In this document: positions 57,230 through 64,000 of the stretch, in pieces
Position numbering within the stretch: position 1 is the first letter of the stretch
How the letters are laid out: each line of letters begins with the position of its first letter
Assembly (NCBI RefSeq): GCF_000478275.1
Contig: NZ_ASJB01000045.1
Coordinates: forward strand, 62,001 to 126,000
DNA from: Amycolatopsis orientalis DSM 40040 = KCTC 9412
Lineage (GTDB): Bacteria; Actinomycetota; Actinomycetes; Mycobacteriales; Pseudonocardiaceae
DNA: 64,000 nucleotides
Reading direction: 5' to 3'
Program-made: the position numbers and the translations under genes
Notes under the pieces: generated by a model
Databases searched by the model: none
Told to the model about the DNA's origin: nothing
Seen by the model: only the letters and a program-made list of their open reading frames with translations

Positions 57230-58426
57230 GTGAGAGTGGATCCCATCCGCAACCCCTTCGCCCCGGGCGCCGGTCAACGGCCGCCCGAGCTGGCCGGTCG
57301 TGTGCGTGAGCTCCAGGCCTTCGAGGTCGTCCTCGAACGGGTCGCGCGCGGGAGACCGGAACGCAGCCTGATGCTGACCGGTCTGCGCGGCGTGGGCAAG
57401 ACCGTGCTGCTGGGCGAGCTGCGCTCGAGGGCGATCAAGCACGGCTGGGGCGCGGGCAAGATCGAAGCCCGTCCCGACACCGAACTCCGGCGGCCGCTCT
57501 CGGCCGCGCTGCATCGCGCGATCCGCGACCTCGCCGTGCGCCATCGCGCGCCGGACCGGGTCGAGCAGGTACTCGGCGTGCTCAAGGCGTTCGCGCTGCG
57601 CGCCAACAAACCGGACGCCAAGCTGCGCGATCGCTGGCAGCCCGGGATCGACGTGCCGGCGGCGCAGGGCCGCGCCGATTCCGGCGACATCGAGATCGAT
57701 CTGGTCGAGCTGTTCACCGAGGTCGCGGAGCTGGCGGCCGACGTCGGCACCGGCGTCGCGTTGCTGATCGACGAGATCCAGGATCTGCTGCCCGAGGACG
57801 TCTCCGCGCTTTGCGCCGCCTGCCACGAACTCTCGCAGTCCGGGGCGCCACTGGTCGTGGTCGGCGCGGGGCTGCCTCACGTGCCCGCCGTCCTCTCGGC
57901 GTCGAAGTCGTACTCCGAACGCCTCTTCCGCTACGCACGTATCGACAGGCTGGAGCGCGAAGACGCCGACCTCGCGGTGATGGCGCCCATCGAGCGTGAA
58001 GACGCGGGGATCGAACCGGAGGCGCTGGACGCGCTGTTCGACGCGTCCGGCGGCTACCCGTACTTCATCCAGGCGTACGGGAAGGCCGCCTGGGACGCGG
58101 CCCCCGCCGATCCGATCACCGTGAAGGACGTCCAGGTCGCCGCCCCGGAGGCCGAATCCGAACTCGCGGTCGGCTTCTTCGGCTCCCGCTACGAGCGCGC
58201 GACACCCGCCGAACGCGAGTACCTGCTCGCGATGGCCGAGCTGACGCAGGGCCGGGATGAAGCGGCCGGCACCGCCGATGTGGCCGTCTACCTGGGGCGG
58301 AAGCCGTCTTCGCTGTCTCCCGCGCGGGACAGCCTGATGAAGAAGGGCCTGGTGTACTCCGCCGAGCGCGGGCACATCGCCTTCACCGTCCCGCATTTCG
58401 GCCACTACCTGCTCGGCCGGGACTAG
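57230..58426 (+). CDS. AAA/ORC-like P-loop ATPase with C-terminal winged helix
   Basis: 398 residues. NPFAPGAGQRPPELAGRVRELQAFE precedes Walker A GLRGVGKT (51-58). Walker B VALLIDEIQDL places Asp181-Glu182, and PLVVVGAGLPHV carries sensor I. GGYPYFIQAYGKAAWD resembles the sensor-II region of archaeal ORC/STAND-type ATPases. The C-terminal part (VAVYLGRKPSSLSPARDSLMKKGLV) is a winged helix. Homologues are common in actinobacteria without known role; DNA binding is likely. Start GTG 57230 or 57236. Confidence 0.85.
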   Translation: MRVDPIRNPFAPGAGQRPPELAGRVRELQAFEVVLERVARGRPERSLMLTGLRGVGKTVLLGELRSRAIKHGWGAGKIEARPDTELRRPLSAALHRAIRDLAVRHRAPDRVEQVLGVLKAFALRANKPDAKLRDRWQPGIDVPAAQGRADSGDIEIDLVELFTEVAELAADVGTGVALLIDEIQDLLPEDVSALCAACHELSQSGAPLVVVGAGLPHVPAVLSASKSYSERLFRYARIDRLEREDADLAVMAPIEREDAGIEPEALDALFDASGGYPYFIQAYGKAAWDAAPADPITVKDVQVAAPEAESELAVGFFGSRYERATPAEREYLLAMAELTQGRDEAAGTADVAVYLGRKPSSLSPARDSLMKKGLVYSAERGHIAFTVPHFGHYLLGRD

Positions 58427-58632
58427 ATCTCTCTCGCACTCTCTAGCGTCAGGGCTATAAAGCGGTAGAAAACTCTACTGTCAGCTTCATCGCGCCTTCT
58501 TCCACCGTATGGCATGAACACTAGAGATCGCTAGCGTTACCAAGAAGTGACCGGCGACACCAAATCTCTCCGGATTTTCCTCGCCGTTGCCGATGATTCA
58601 TCGGCAGGTGTGCCAAGTCACCGGATAATCGT

Positions 58633-58661
58633 TGGATTCCTTGTGAAAAAGGGTGCATACT
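58633..58661 (+). promoter_or_regulatory. Promoter of the 49-residue gene
   Basis: TTGGAT (58633-58638) and CATACT (58656-58661) are 17 bases apart. They lie in an AT-rich 284-base stretch (58427-58710) that contains no other gene, which is itself unusual for this window. Confidence 0.6.
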
Positions 58662-58710
58662 AGAAGCACAGCCACGAAGACACAAGACCCTCAAGGGGAT
58701 GACTTAACCG

Positions 58711-58860
58711 ATGAACAACATCGCCGCCAAGCTCCGTGCCCGTCGCGCCGAGGCTCGCACTCGCCGGGCGCTGAACCGGGCGATCGACACCGCGGCCACC
58801 GCGACCGTTCGTCAGGAGCTCATCGCTATCTCCCAGGCGCGTCACACGCACATGCGCTGA
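58711..58860 (+). CDS. Small Arg/Ala-rich helical protein, 49 residues
   Basis: A short ATG frame encoding MNNIAAKLRARRAEARTRRA, then an Ala/Thr-rich helix and a His-rich end (ISQARHTHMR). It has about ten Arg and could be one or two amphipathic helices that bind nucleic acid or membrane. A good promoter lies 50 bases upstream and a strong terminator 100 bases downstream. AAGGGG is 12 bases from the ATG, a little far. I do not recognise a family. Codon third positions are mostly G/C, which supports coding. Confidence 0.65.
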   Translation: MNNIAAKLRARRAEARTRRALNRAIDTAATATVRQELIAISQARHTHMR

Positions 58861-58960
58861 CCTGACTACCACCGTTGTGAGTGTCGCCCATTAGAGTGAC
58901 CTACGACACATAGTGCGTGAGGTGTAACGCCGCGGAACACCGCGTCGATACCCACTACGA

Positions 58961-59003
58961 CCCCGTGATGCTGGCGGACCCCCGACCTGGCAGCATCACG
59001 GGG
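58961..59003 (+). terminator. Intrinsic terminator of the small-gene transcript
   Basis: CCCCGTGATGCTG and CAGCATCACGGGG form a perfect 13-bp stem around a 17-base loop, followed by TTT. Bases 58861-58960 between the small gene and this hairpin hold no reading frame and would be an untranslated 3' region. Confidence 0.85.
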
Positions 59004-59065
59004 TTTCCATATGTCCGGATCCTTTCCCTGAAATTTCTTGCCGTCGCCGCTTCGCGCGGTAATCT

Positions 59066-59099
59066 TTGACCTAGTCAACGAATCTGTTGAGGTGGTCAA
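59066..59099 (+). promoter_or_regulatory. Two MarR-type sites directly before the MarR-GNAT gene
   Basis: TTGACCTAGTCAA (59066-59078) and TTGAGGTGGTCAA (59087-59099) share the TTGA/TCAA palindrome. They start 21 bases apart, two helical turns, so both face the same side of DNA. The second abuts the start codon. Binding would block transcription or translation initiation, fitting autorepression. Confidence 0.65.
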
Positions 59100-60023
59100 A
59101 TGACTGGATCCGCGGACCGGGTGGCGACCGTCCGGGCGTTCAACCGCCTGTACACCGGCGTGATCGGCGTCCTCGACGAAGGACCGGCCGACGCCGAGTA
59201 CTCCCTGAGCGAGGCTCGGGTCCTCTTCGAACTCGCCCAGCAGGACTCGACCCAGGTCACCGATCTCCGCAAACGTCTCGACCTCGATGCCGGCTACGCG
59301 AGCAGACTGCTCGGCAGGCTCGAAGGCCGCGGCCTCCTCGTCCGTGAGCGCAGCGACGAGGACGCGCGCCGTCAGGTCATCCGGCTCACCGAAGAGGGCA
59401 AGAAGGCCTTCGCCGTCCTCGACGCGCGTTCGGTGGACCGGATCGACTCGCTGCTCGGCCGGTTCGCCGACGACGAGCAGGAGCGGTTGCTCGGCGCGAT
59501 GGGCACGATCACGTCGCTGGTCGGCGAACGCGCGGCCGATCCCACCCTGGTCCTCCGGCCGCCCCGGCCCGGCGACTTCGGCTGGGTGGTCCACCGCCAC
59601 GGCGCCCTCTACTCGCGCGAGTACGGCTGGGACGAACGCTTCGAAGCCCTCGTCGCGCGGGTCGTCGCGGACTACGCCGACCATCGCGGTGATCCCCGCC
59701 AGGCCGGGTGGATCGCCGAACTCGACGGAGAGCGGGTCGGCAGCGTCTTCTGCATGCCCGCCGAGGACGGGCGCACCGCGAAGCTGCGGCTGCTGCTCCT
59801 CGAACCGGCCGCTCGCGGACGCGGCGTCGGGAAGCGCCTGGTCACCGAATGCGTCGAGTTCGCGAGAGCGTCCGGTTACCCGGCGATCGAACTCTGGACG
59901 GTCTCCCTGCTGGACGCGGCGCGGGCGATCTACCAGAAGGCGGGCTTTCAGCTGGTCAGCGAGGAGACGATCCCCGGCTTCGGCTATGAGCTCACCGGGC
60001 AGACCTGGCGGCTGGAGCTGTGA
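59100..60023 (+). CDS. MarR-GNAT fusion: regulator with C-terminal acetyltransferase
   Basis: 307 residues. Residues 1-150 are a MarR winged helix (YSLSEARVLFELAQ, KRLDLDAGYASRLLGRLEGRGLLVRERSDEDARRQVIRLT). Residues 155-307 are a GNAT domain with LRLLLLEPAARGRGVGKRLVTECVEFAR as acetyl-CoA site and LDAARAIYQKAGFQLVSEE as the C-terminal motif. The fusion is a recurrent actinobacterial and proteobacterial architecture. The two TTGA/TCAA sites before the start suggest autoregulation. The acetyl acceptor is unknown. Confidence 0.92.
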   Translation: MTGSADRVATVRAFNRLYTGVIGVLDEGPADAEYSLSEARVLFELAQQDSTQVTDLRKRLDLDAGYASRLLGRLEGRGLLVRERSDEDARRQVIRLTEEGKKAFAVLDARSVDRIDSLLGRFADDEQERLLGAMGTITSLVGERAADPTLVLRPPRPGDFGWVVHRHGALYSREYGWDERFEALVARVVADYADHRGDPRQAGWIAELDGERVGSVFCMPAEDGRTAKLRLLLLEPAARGRGVGKRLVTECVEFARASGYPAIELWTVSLLDAARAIYQKAGFQLVSEETIPGFGYELTGQTWRLEL

Positions 60024-60092
60024 GATGACGCGATCGTGTCGATTCGCGGCGTGCTTGCTCGTCTAGGGACCATCGATCCCAGGGAGGAAGCC

Positions 60093-60350
60093 ATGCCCCA
60101 CTACATCGGATTCATCCGCGCGAGCAAGGACGCGCACGACCGTCTCGGCCCCGACGAGGCACAACGCGTCCTCGAGAACTACCTGGCGTGGGACGACGAG
60201 CGGACGAAGGAGGGGCGGTTCGTCGGCGGCTACCAGGTCATCGAAGCCGACGACTTCGATCAGGCGGAGAAGATCTTCGCGACGCACCCGCATCTGGAGT
60301 TCGGGCCGATCGAGGTGCGCCAGGTCGGCGAGCGCGGTTGCGAGGACTGA
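60093..60350 (+). CDS. YciI-like protein, first of the ECF sigma operon
   Basis: 85 residues with an alpha/beta YCII-like fold: MPHYIGFIRASKDAHDRLGPDE, VLENYLAWDDERTKEGRFVGGYQVIEADDFDQAEKIFATHPHLEFGPIEVRQV. It lacks the literal DGPF motif but keeps the strand and helix order. The ATG at 60093 has GGGAGGAAG upstream. Three bases separate it from the next DGPF gene. Role in sigma-factor control is inferred from neighbourhood. Confidence 0.8.
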   Translation: MPHYIGFIRASKDAHDRLGPDEAQRVLENYLAWDDERTKEGRFVGGYQVIEADDFDQAEKIFATHPHLEFGPIEVRQVGERGCED

Positions 60351-60353
60351 CCG

Positions 60354-60731
60354 ATGCCGAAATTCGTCGGGCTGATGACCTTTCCGCGGGATGCCGAGTC
60401 CACGGGTGAAGCCACGGAGAGCGGCATAGACCGGTACTTCGCGTGGCAGGAGGAACTGCGGGCGTCCGGCAGGCTGATCGCGGCCGCCGGGCTCGACCCG
60501 GAATCGCGGGTGGTGCGCGCCGGCACGATGACCGACGGGCCGTTCACCGAGGCCAGCGAGATCGTCGCCGGGTATCTCGTGGTCGAAGCCGCCGATCTCG
60601 ACGAAGCGGCGAAGCTGTTCGAGACGCATCCGATCGCGGTGGACGGCGTCGGGATGTTCGTGGTCAGCGAGATCGCGCTGGAGCTCGACACCCCGCGCGA
60701 GGAACACCTGAGCCGCTTCGAGCGGTCGTGA
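60354..60731 (+). CDS. DGPF (YciI-like) protein
   Basis: 125 residues: KFVGLMTFPRDAESTGEATE, WQEELRASGRLIAAAGLDPES, and GTMTDGPFTEASEIVAGYLVVEA with the conserved DGPF, ending HPIAVDGVGMFVVSEIALELD. DGPF proteins are the standard genomic partners of ECF42 sigma factors. The stop overlaps the sigma-factor GTG start as GTGA, implying coupled synthesis. Confidence 0.88.
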   Translation: MPKFVGLMTFPRDAESTGEATESGIDRYFAWQEELRASGRLIAAAGLDPESRVVRAGTMTDGPFTEASEIVAGYLVVEAADLDEAAKLFETHPIAVDGVGMFVVSEIALELDTPREEHLSRFERS

Positions 60732-61939
60732 ACCGCCCGGCCGGCGTGGTCGAGCATCTGTTCCGGCACAGCGCCGGGCGGATCGTCGCCACGCTGGCCA
60801 GGGCGCTCGGCCCCGAGCGGCTCGATCTCGCCGAGGAAGCGGTCGCGGACGCGCTGGAGCAGGCGTTGCGCAGCTGGCCGCAGTGCGGGGTGCCGGACAA
60901 TCCGCAGGGCTGGCTGTTCCGGGCGGCGCGGAACCGGGCGATGGACGTCGTCCGGCGGGAGCGGACGTTGCGGGCACTGCTGCCGCGGCTGGTGGAACTC
61001 GACGGCTACGACGTCGACCGGCGTACCGACGACGAACTCGTGTTGATGCTGCTGTGCTGCCATCCCGCGCTGCCGACGGTCTCGCAGGTGGCGCTCACGC
61101 TGAAGACCGTCGGCGGGCTCGGTGTGCACGAGATCGCGGCGGCTCTGCTGACGAAACCGGCGACGGTCGCGCAACGGCTGGTGCGGGCGAAGAGGTGGCT
61201 GCGGCGCTCCGGGAAGCCGCTCACCCTGCCGGGACCGGACGCCCTGGAGTCCAGAGTGGACAGTGTGCTGGCGGTGCTCTATCTGCTGTTCAACGAGGGC
61301 TACGACGCGACGACCGGTGAGGTCGCGGTGCGCGGGGAGCTGTGCGGCGAGGCGATCCGGCTGGGGCGGCTGCTGCTGGCCGAGCCGAAGACGGATCTGC
61401 CCCGGGTGCGGGCGCTGGTCTCGCTGATGTTGCTGCAGGCGAGCAGGCTGCCCGCGCGGGTCGACCTCGCCGGCGATCTGCTGCTGCTCGACGAGCAGGA
61501 CCGCGACCGCTGGGACCATCCGATGATCGCCGAGGGGACGCGGCTGTTCGGGCTGGCGTGCACCGGTCCGGAAATGTCGGCTTACCACGTGGAGGCGGCC
61601 ATCGCGCTGTGCCACAGCACCGCTTCACCGCCCGACTGGCGCCGGATCGTCGGGCTGTACGACGACCTGCTGGCGCTGCGCCCGTCACCGGTGGCGCGGC
61701 TGAACCGGGCGATCGCCCTGTCCATGGTGGACGGGGCCTTCGCCGGGATCGCCGAACTCGAGGCCATCGAGGCCGACCTGCCGGATTACCCCCTGCTACC
61801 GGCCGTCCTCGGCGCGCTGTGGCTGCGCGCCGGCGACCCGGCGCGCGCCGCCGTCCACTACCGGCGGGCGCTGGCGCTGCCGTGCTCGGAGCCGCGCCGC
61901 CGTTTCCTCACCCGGCGCCTGGCGGCCTGCACCCCCTGA
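60728..61939 (+). CDS. ECF42-type RNA polymerase sigma factor with C-terminal extension
   Basis: 403 residues, twice a normal ECF sigma. Region 2 is about 8-75 (IVATLARALGPERLDLAEEAVADALEQAL, NPQGWLFRAARNRAMDVVRRE). Region 4 is about 105-165 (LPTVSQVALTLKTVGGLGVHEIAAALLTKPATVAQRLVRAKRWL). The last 230 residues are a helical TPR/SnoaL-unlike extension (LFNEGYDATTGEVAVRGELC, ARLNRAIALSMVDG, LWLRAGDPARAAVHYRRALAL). No anti-sigma gene is present; in ECF42 groups the extension and the DGPF partners are thought to replace it. Confidence 0.9.
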   Translation: MNRPAGVVEHLFRHSAGRIVATLARALGPERLDLAEEAVADALEQALRSWPQCGVPDNPQGWLFRAARNRAMDVVRRERTLRALLPRLVELDGYDVDRRTDDELVLMLLCCHPALPTVSQVALTLKTVGGLGVHEIAAALLTKPATVAQRLVRAKRWLRRSGKPLTLPGPDALESRVDSVLAVLYLLFNEGYDATTGEVAVRGELCGEAIRLGRLLLAEPKTDLPRVRALVSLMLLQASRLPARVDLAGDLLLLDEQDRDRWDHPMIAEGTRLFGLACTGPEMSAYHVEAAIALCHSTASPPDWRRIVGLYDDLLALRPSPVARLNRAIALSMVDGAFAGIAELEAIEADLPDYPLLPAVLGALWLRAGDPARAAVHYRRALALPCSEPRRRFLTRRLAACTP

Positions 61940-62059
61940 CCCACTTTTCGGCCTCCGCGCGCGAACCCCACCCCCCACCCGTCCCAGGGGGGCGCGCCCC
62001 GCTCCAGCGTATCGGGAGGGGGTGTCGGGGAGCGGGGTCGTGGGGGATCGGGGGCCGAG

Positions 62060-62089
62060 TTGTCCACAACGGTGGTGGGGTGTGGACAA
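62060..62089. promoter_or_regulatory. Inverted pair of perfect DnaA boxes
   Basis: TTGTCCACA (62060-62068) and TGTGGACAA (62081-62089) are both exact matches to the actinobacterial DnaA box, facing each other with 12 bases between. They lie in a 204-base GC-rich stretch (61940-62143), 55 bases before the ceramidase-like gene. Confidence 0.65.
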
Positions 62090-62143
62090 CTGAGGGGAGA
62101 GGGAGGCTGGGGGCCGGCCCACCGTCCCTGGTTATCTGGACAC

Positions 62144-62776
62144 GTGAACTGGACCGCGTACATCGACGGCTATTGCGAACGGGTCGCGCCGGGTCTCTGG
62201 GGTGAGCCGCTCAACAGCCTCAGCAACCTCGCGTTCCTGATCGCCGCGATCGCCGTCTGGCGGCAGACGAAGGAAACCCATGGCCGCGTCTTCGCGCTTC
62301 TCATCGGCTTGGTGTTCCTCGGCAGCACGGCCTTCCACCTGTTCGCGACGCGTTGGGCCGCGGCCGCCGATTCCGGCTTCATCCTGGTGTTCGTCCTGTA
62401 CTGCGCGGCGGTGTTCCCGCATGTGTTCTTCGGGGTCCGGCGCGGGCTGTCCTGGCTCGGCATCCTCGTGTTCCTGGCGTTCACCGCCGTCGTCGCGTCG
62501 CTGGGCGGCGGCCTGTACCTGTCCGCGCTGATCGGTCTCGTGGTCTTCGCGGTCGTCCTCAAGGGCGAGGATCGCCGCGGGTTCGCGCTCGCCGCGGGGG
62601 TCTTCGGGGTGTCCCTCGCGTTCCGGACGGCCGACCACACCGTCTGCGGGCACTTCTCCGCCGGGACGCATTTCCTCTGGCACCTGCTGAACGGGTTCGT
62701 CCTCTACCTCGCGGCGTCCACGGCCACGAAAAAAGCCGCGTCCCGGCGGGACGCGGCTTCTTCGGTCAGCGATTAG
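62144..62776 (+). CDS. Ceramidase-like seven-helix membrane protein
   Basis: 210 residues, about seven hydrophobic segments. WTAYIDGYCERVAPGLWGEPLNSLSNLAFLIAA is the family start with conserved Glu-Pro-Asn. GSTAFHLFATRWAAAADSGFIL carries the Ser, His and Asp, and FSAGTHFLWHLLNGFVLYL the paired His of the metal site. It belongs to the alkaline-ceramidase-type CREST superfamily of membrane hydrolases; bacterial substrates are unknown. The GTG start at 62144 is chosen because upstream codons would run through the DnaA boxes. The 3' end contains a terminator stem. Confidence 0.8.
   Translation: MNWTAYIDGYCERVAPGLWGEPLNSLSNLAFLIAAIAVWRQTKETHGRVFALLIGLVFLGSTAFHLFATRWAAAADSGFILVFVLYCAAVFPHVFFGVRRGLSWLGILVFLAFTAVVASLGGGLYLSALIGLVVFAVVLKGEDRRGFALAAGVFGVSLAFRTADHTVCGHFSAGTHFLWHLLNGFVLYLAASTATKKAASRRDAASSVSD
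62733..62759. terminator. Terminator stem inside the end of the ceramidase-like gene
   Basis: AAGCCGCGTCCC and GGGACGCGGCTT form a 12-bp stem with a three-base loop, flanked by A-rich and TTC-rich sequence. It is within the last codons of the plus-strand gene and just past the end of the minus-strand symporter gene, so it can serve both. Confidence 0.7.
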
Positions 62777-64000
62777 TGGACGCCGATCTCGCGGAGATCC
62801 TTGTCGTGCTCGTCGGCGTGGTAGTCCTCGGGCTCGGTGTCGTCCGTGCCGTTGAAGACCTTCATCTGCCGCGCGATCACCGTGAAGATCACCGCGATCA
62901 GCAGGTTCGCCAGCAGCGCCACGAAACCGACGTAGATCTGCAGCTGTGAGCCGCTGAACGGGTGCCAGCCGAAGATCGACAGCTTGTCCAGCGCCAGCGC
63001 CGAGCCGCCGAAGTGCGCCTTGCCGGTCGCCGCGTTCGGAATGCCGTACAGCAGGATCAGGCCCCAGCCGATGCCGACGACCCAGCCCGCGATCAGGCCC
63101 CAGCGGTGGAACCACCGTGTGTAGAGCGAGATCGCCACCGCGGGCAGCGTCTGCAGGATCAGCACCCCGCCGATGAGCTGCAGGTCGATCGAGAACTGCG
63201 GGTCGATGAACAGGATGAACGCGACCGCGCCGAACTTCACGATCAGCGAAGCGAGCTTGGCCTGCTTCGCCTCCTGGCCCGGCGTCGCGTTCTTCTTGAT
63301 GTACTCCTTGTAGATGTTGCGGGTCCACAGGTTGGCCGCCGCGATCGACATGATCGCCGCGGGCACCAGCGCGCCGATGCCGATCGCGGCGAACGCGATC
63401 CCGGCGAACCACGACGAGAACTGCGAGTCGAACAGCACCGGGACGACGGTGTTCGTGTCGGGTTTGCCGGTGGCGTTGTTGGTGATCGGCTTGACCGAGG
63501 CGCTGATCGCCACGTATCCGAGCAGCGCCAGCAGACCCAGGACCAGCGAATACGCCGGGAGCGCGACCATGTTCCGCTTGATCACGCTGCGGCCGCGCGA
63601 AGCGAGCACGCTGGTGAGCGAGTGCGGGTAAAGGAACAGCGCGAGCGCCGAACCGAGGGCCAGCGTGGCGTACTGCAGCTGGTTGTTGGCGTTGAGCAGG
63701 ATGCCGTCGGCCGGGGACTGCGACTTGTCGAACTTCGCGTCGGCCGCGTCGAAGATCGCCGACCAGCCGCCGAGCTTCGAGGGCAGGTAGATGATCGCCA
63801 CGATGATCACGAGGTAGATCAGGATGTCCTTGACGAACGCGATCAACGCGGGCGCGCGCAGGCCGGACTGGTAGGTGTAGACCGCCAGGATGATGAAGGC
63901 GACCAGCAGCGGCAGGTGCCCGACGATGCCGGAGCCGTTGATGCCCATCGTCCGCAGCACCGCTTCGAGGCCGACGAGCTGCAGCGCGATGTAGGGCATC
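62773..64000 (-). CDS. Sodium:solute symporter (monocarboxylate/acetate type), C-terminal part
   Basis: About 409 residues remain; the start lies beyond the right edge. Ten or so membrane helices of the SSS family are visible. YLVIIVAIIYLP and LALGSALALFLYPHSLTSVLASRGRSVIKRN carry the SSS signature region, FAGIAFAAIGIGALVPAAIMSIAAANLWTRNIYKEY the second hallmark loop, and a His/Asp/Glu-rich cytoplasmic tail ends in EIGVH. It resembles MctC/ActP-type carriers of acetate, propionate and pyruvate. The stop overlaps that of the convergent ceramidase-like gene. Confidence 0.9.
   Translation of the reverse strand, partial: MPYIALQLVGLEAVLRTMGINGSGIVGHLPLLVAFIILAVYTYQSGLRAPALIAFVKDILIYLVIIVAIIYLPSKLGGWSAIFDAADAKFDKSQSPADGILLNANNQLQYATLALGSALALFLYPHSLTSVLASRGRSVIKRNMVALPAYSLVLGLLALLGYVAISASVKPITNNATGKPDTNTVVPVLFDSQFSSWFAGIAFAAIGIGALVPAAIMSIAAANLWTRNIYKEYIKKNATPGQEAKQAKLASLIVKFGAVAFILFIDPQFSIDLQLIGGVLILQTLPAVAISLYTRWFHRWGLIAGWVVGIGWGLILLYGIPNAATGKAHFGGSALALDKLSIFGWHPFSGSQLQIYVGFVALLANLLIAVIFTVIARQMKVFNGTDDTEPEDYHADEHDKDLREIGVH

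Overview
The window is 64 kb of very GC-rich DNA, roughly 70% by eye, with frequent GTG and TTG starts and many ATGA/GTGA overlaps. Several gene sets have M. tuberculosis counterparts: the Rv2409c-Rv2411c trio, the HtdX/FabG4/FadA2/FadE5 enzymes, EspG and SCP2-like proteins. It also has a DmdR/IdeR-type iron box, TTGTCCACA DnaA boxes and DUF3558 lipoproteins. This fits a Pseudonocardiales actinomycete chromosome. Amycolatopsis is my best guess, but that is an impression. I saw no rRNA, tRNA, insertion sequence, prophage or CRISPR array.

Layout. 1-5.1 kb: start of a secreted 5'-nucleotidase, alpha/beta hydrolase, GNAT, VanZ-like protein, a 57-residue membrane protein, methyltransferase, Mug glycosylase and a LuxR regulator. 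5.2-13.6 kb: FadE5-type acyl-CoA dehydrogenase, two GlsB-like membrane proteins, a leucine-rich repeat protein, a divergent SnoaL/MarR pair, a VanW protein, a stand-alone GroES paralogue and a thioredoxin-NHL protein. 13.8-17.3 kb: SUKH-like protein, SRPBCC protein and a large beta-helix membrane protein. 17.5-22.9 kb: an orphan type VII secretion cluster with four DUF3558 lipoproteins, a WXG-type protein, a PPE-like protein and EspG, built by partial duplication of a two-gene module. 22.9-25.4 kb: polar amino-acid ABC transporter. 25.5-29.0 kb: ATP-grasp / alpha-E / transglutaminase operon. 29.0-32.1 kb: iron-siderophore uptake genes around an iron box, without an ATPase.

32.2-38.4 kb: haloacetate-dehalogenase-like hydrolase, M20 peptidase and a 2-oxoacid dehydrogenase operon (E1alpha, E1beta, E2). 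38.5-44.7 kb: deacetylase lipoprotein, small secreted protein, TetR plus ABC exporter, quinone reductase facing a second TetR, and FxsA. 44.8-46.5 kb: an AlbA_2/GHKL regulator behind iterated 12-bp repeats. 46.6-52.3 kb: two SCP2 proteins, a TetR, and the HtdX, FabG4 and FadA2 genes. 52.3-57.1 kb: DrrAB-like transporter, DGPF protein, DoxX, secreted glycerophosphodiesterase and a MerR/TipA-type regulator. 57.2-62 kb: AAA ATPase, a 49-residue Arg-rich protein, MarR-GNAT fusion and an ECF42-type sigma factor with two DGPF proteins. 62.1-64 kb: a ceramidase-like membrane protein behind paired DnaA boxes, and a truncated sodium:solute symporter.

How it works together. The clearest system is a dispersed fatty-acid/lipid regulon. 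One operator, CTACYCGCKAGTAGG-like, sits at the fadE5 promoter, between the SCP2 genes and their divergent TetR, and between fabG4 and fadA2, suggesting that TetR controls them all. Other local circuits are two MarR genes with tandem operators, two TetR genes with palindromes and an iron-controlled uptake locus. Gene ends carry unusually long hairpins, two of which contain tandem 30-bp units.
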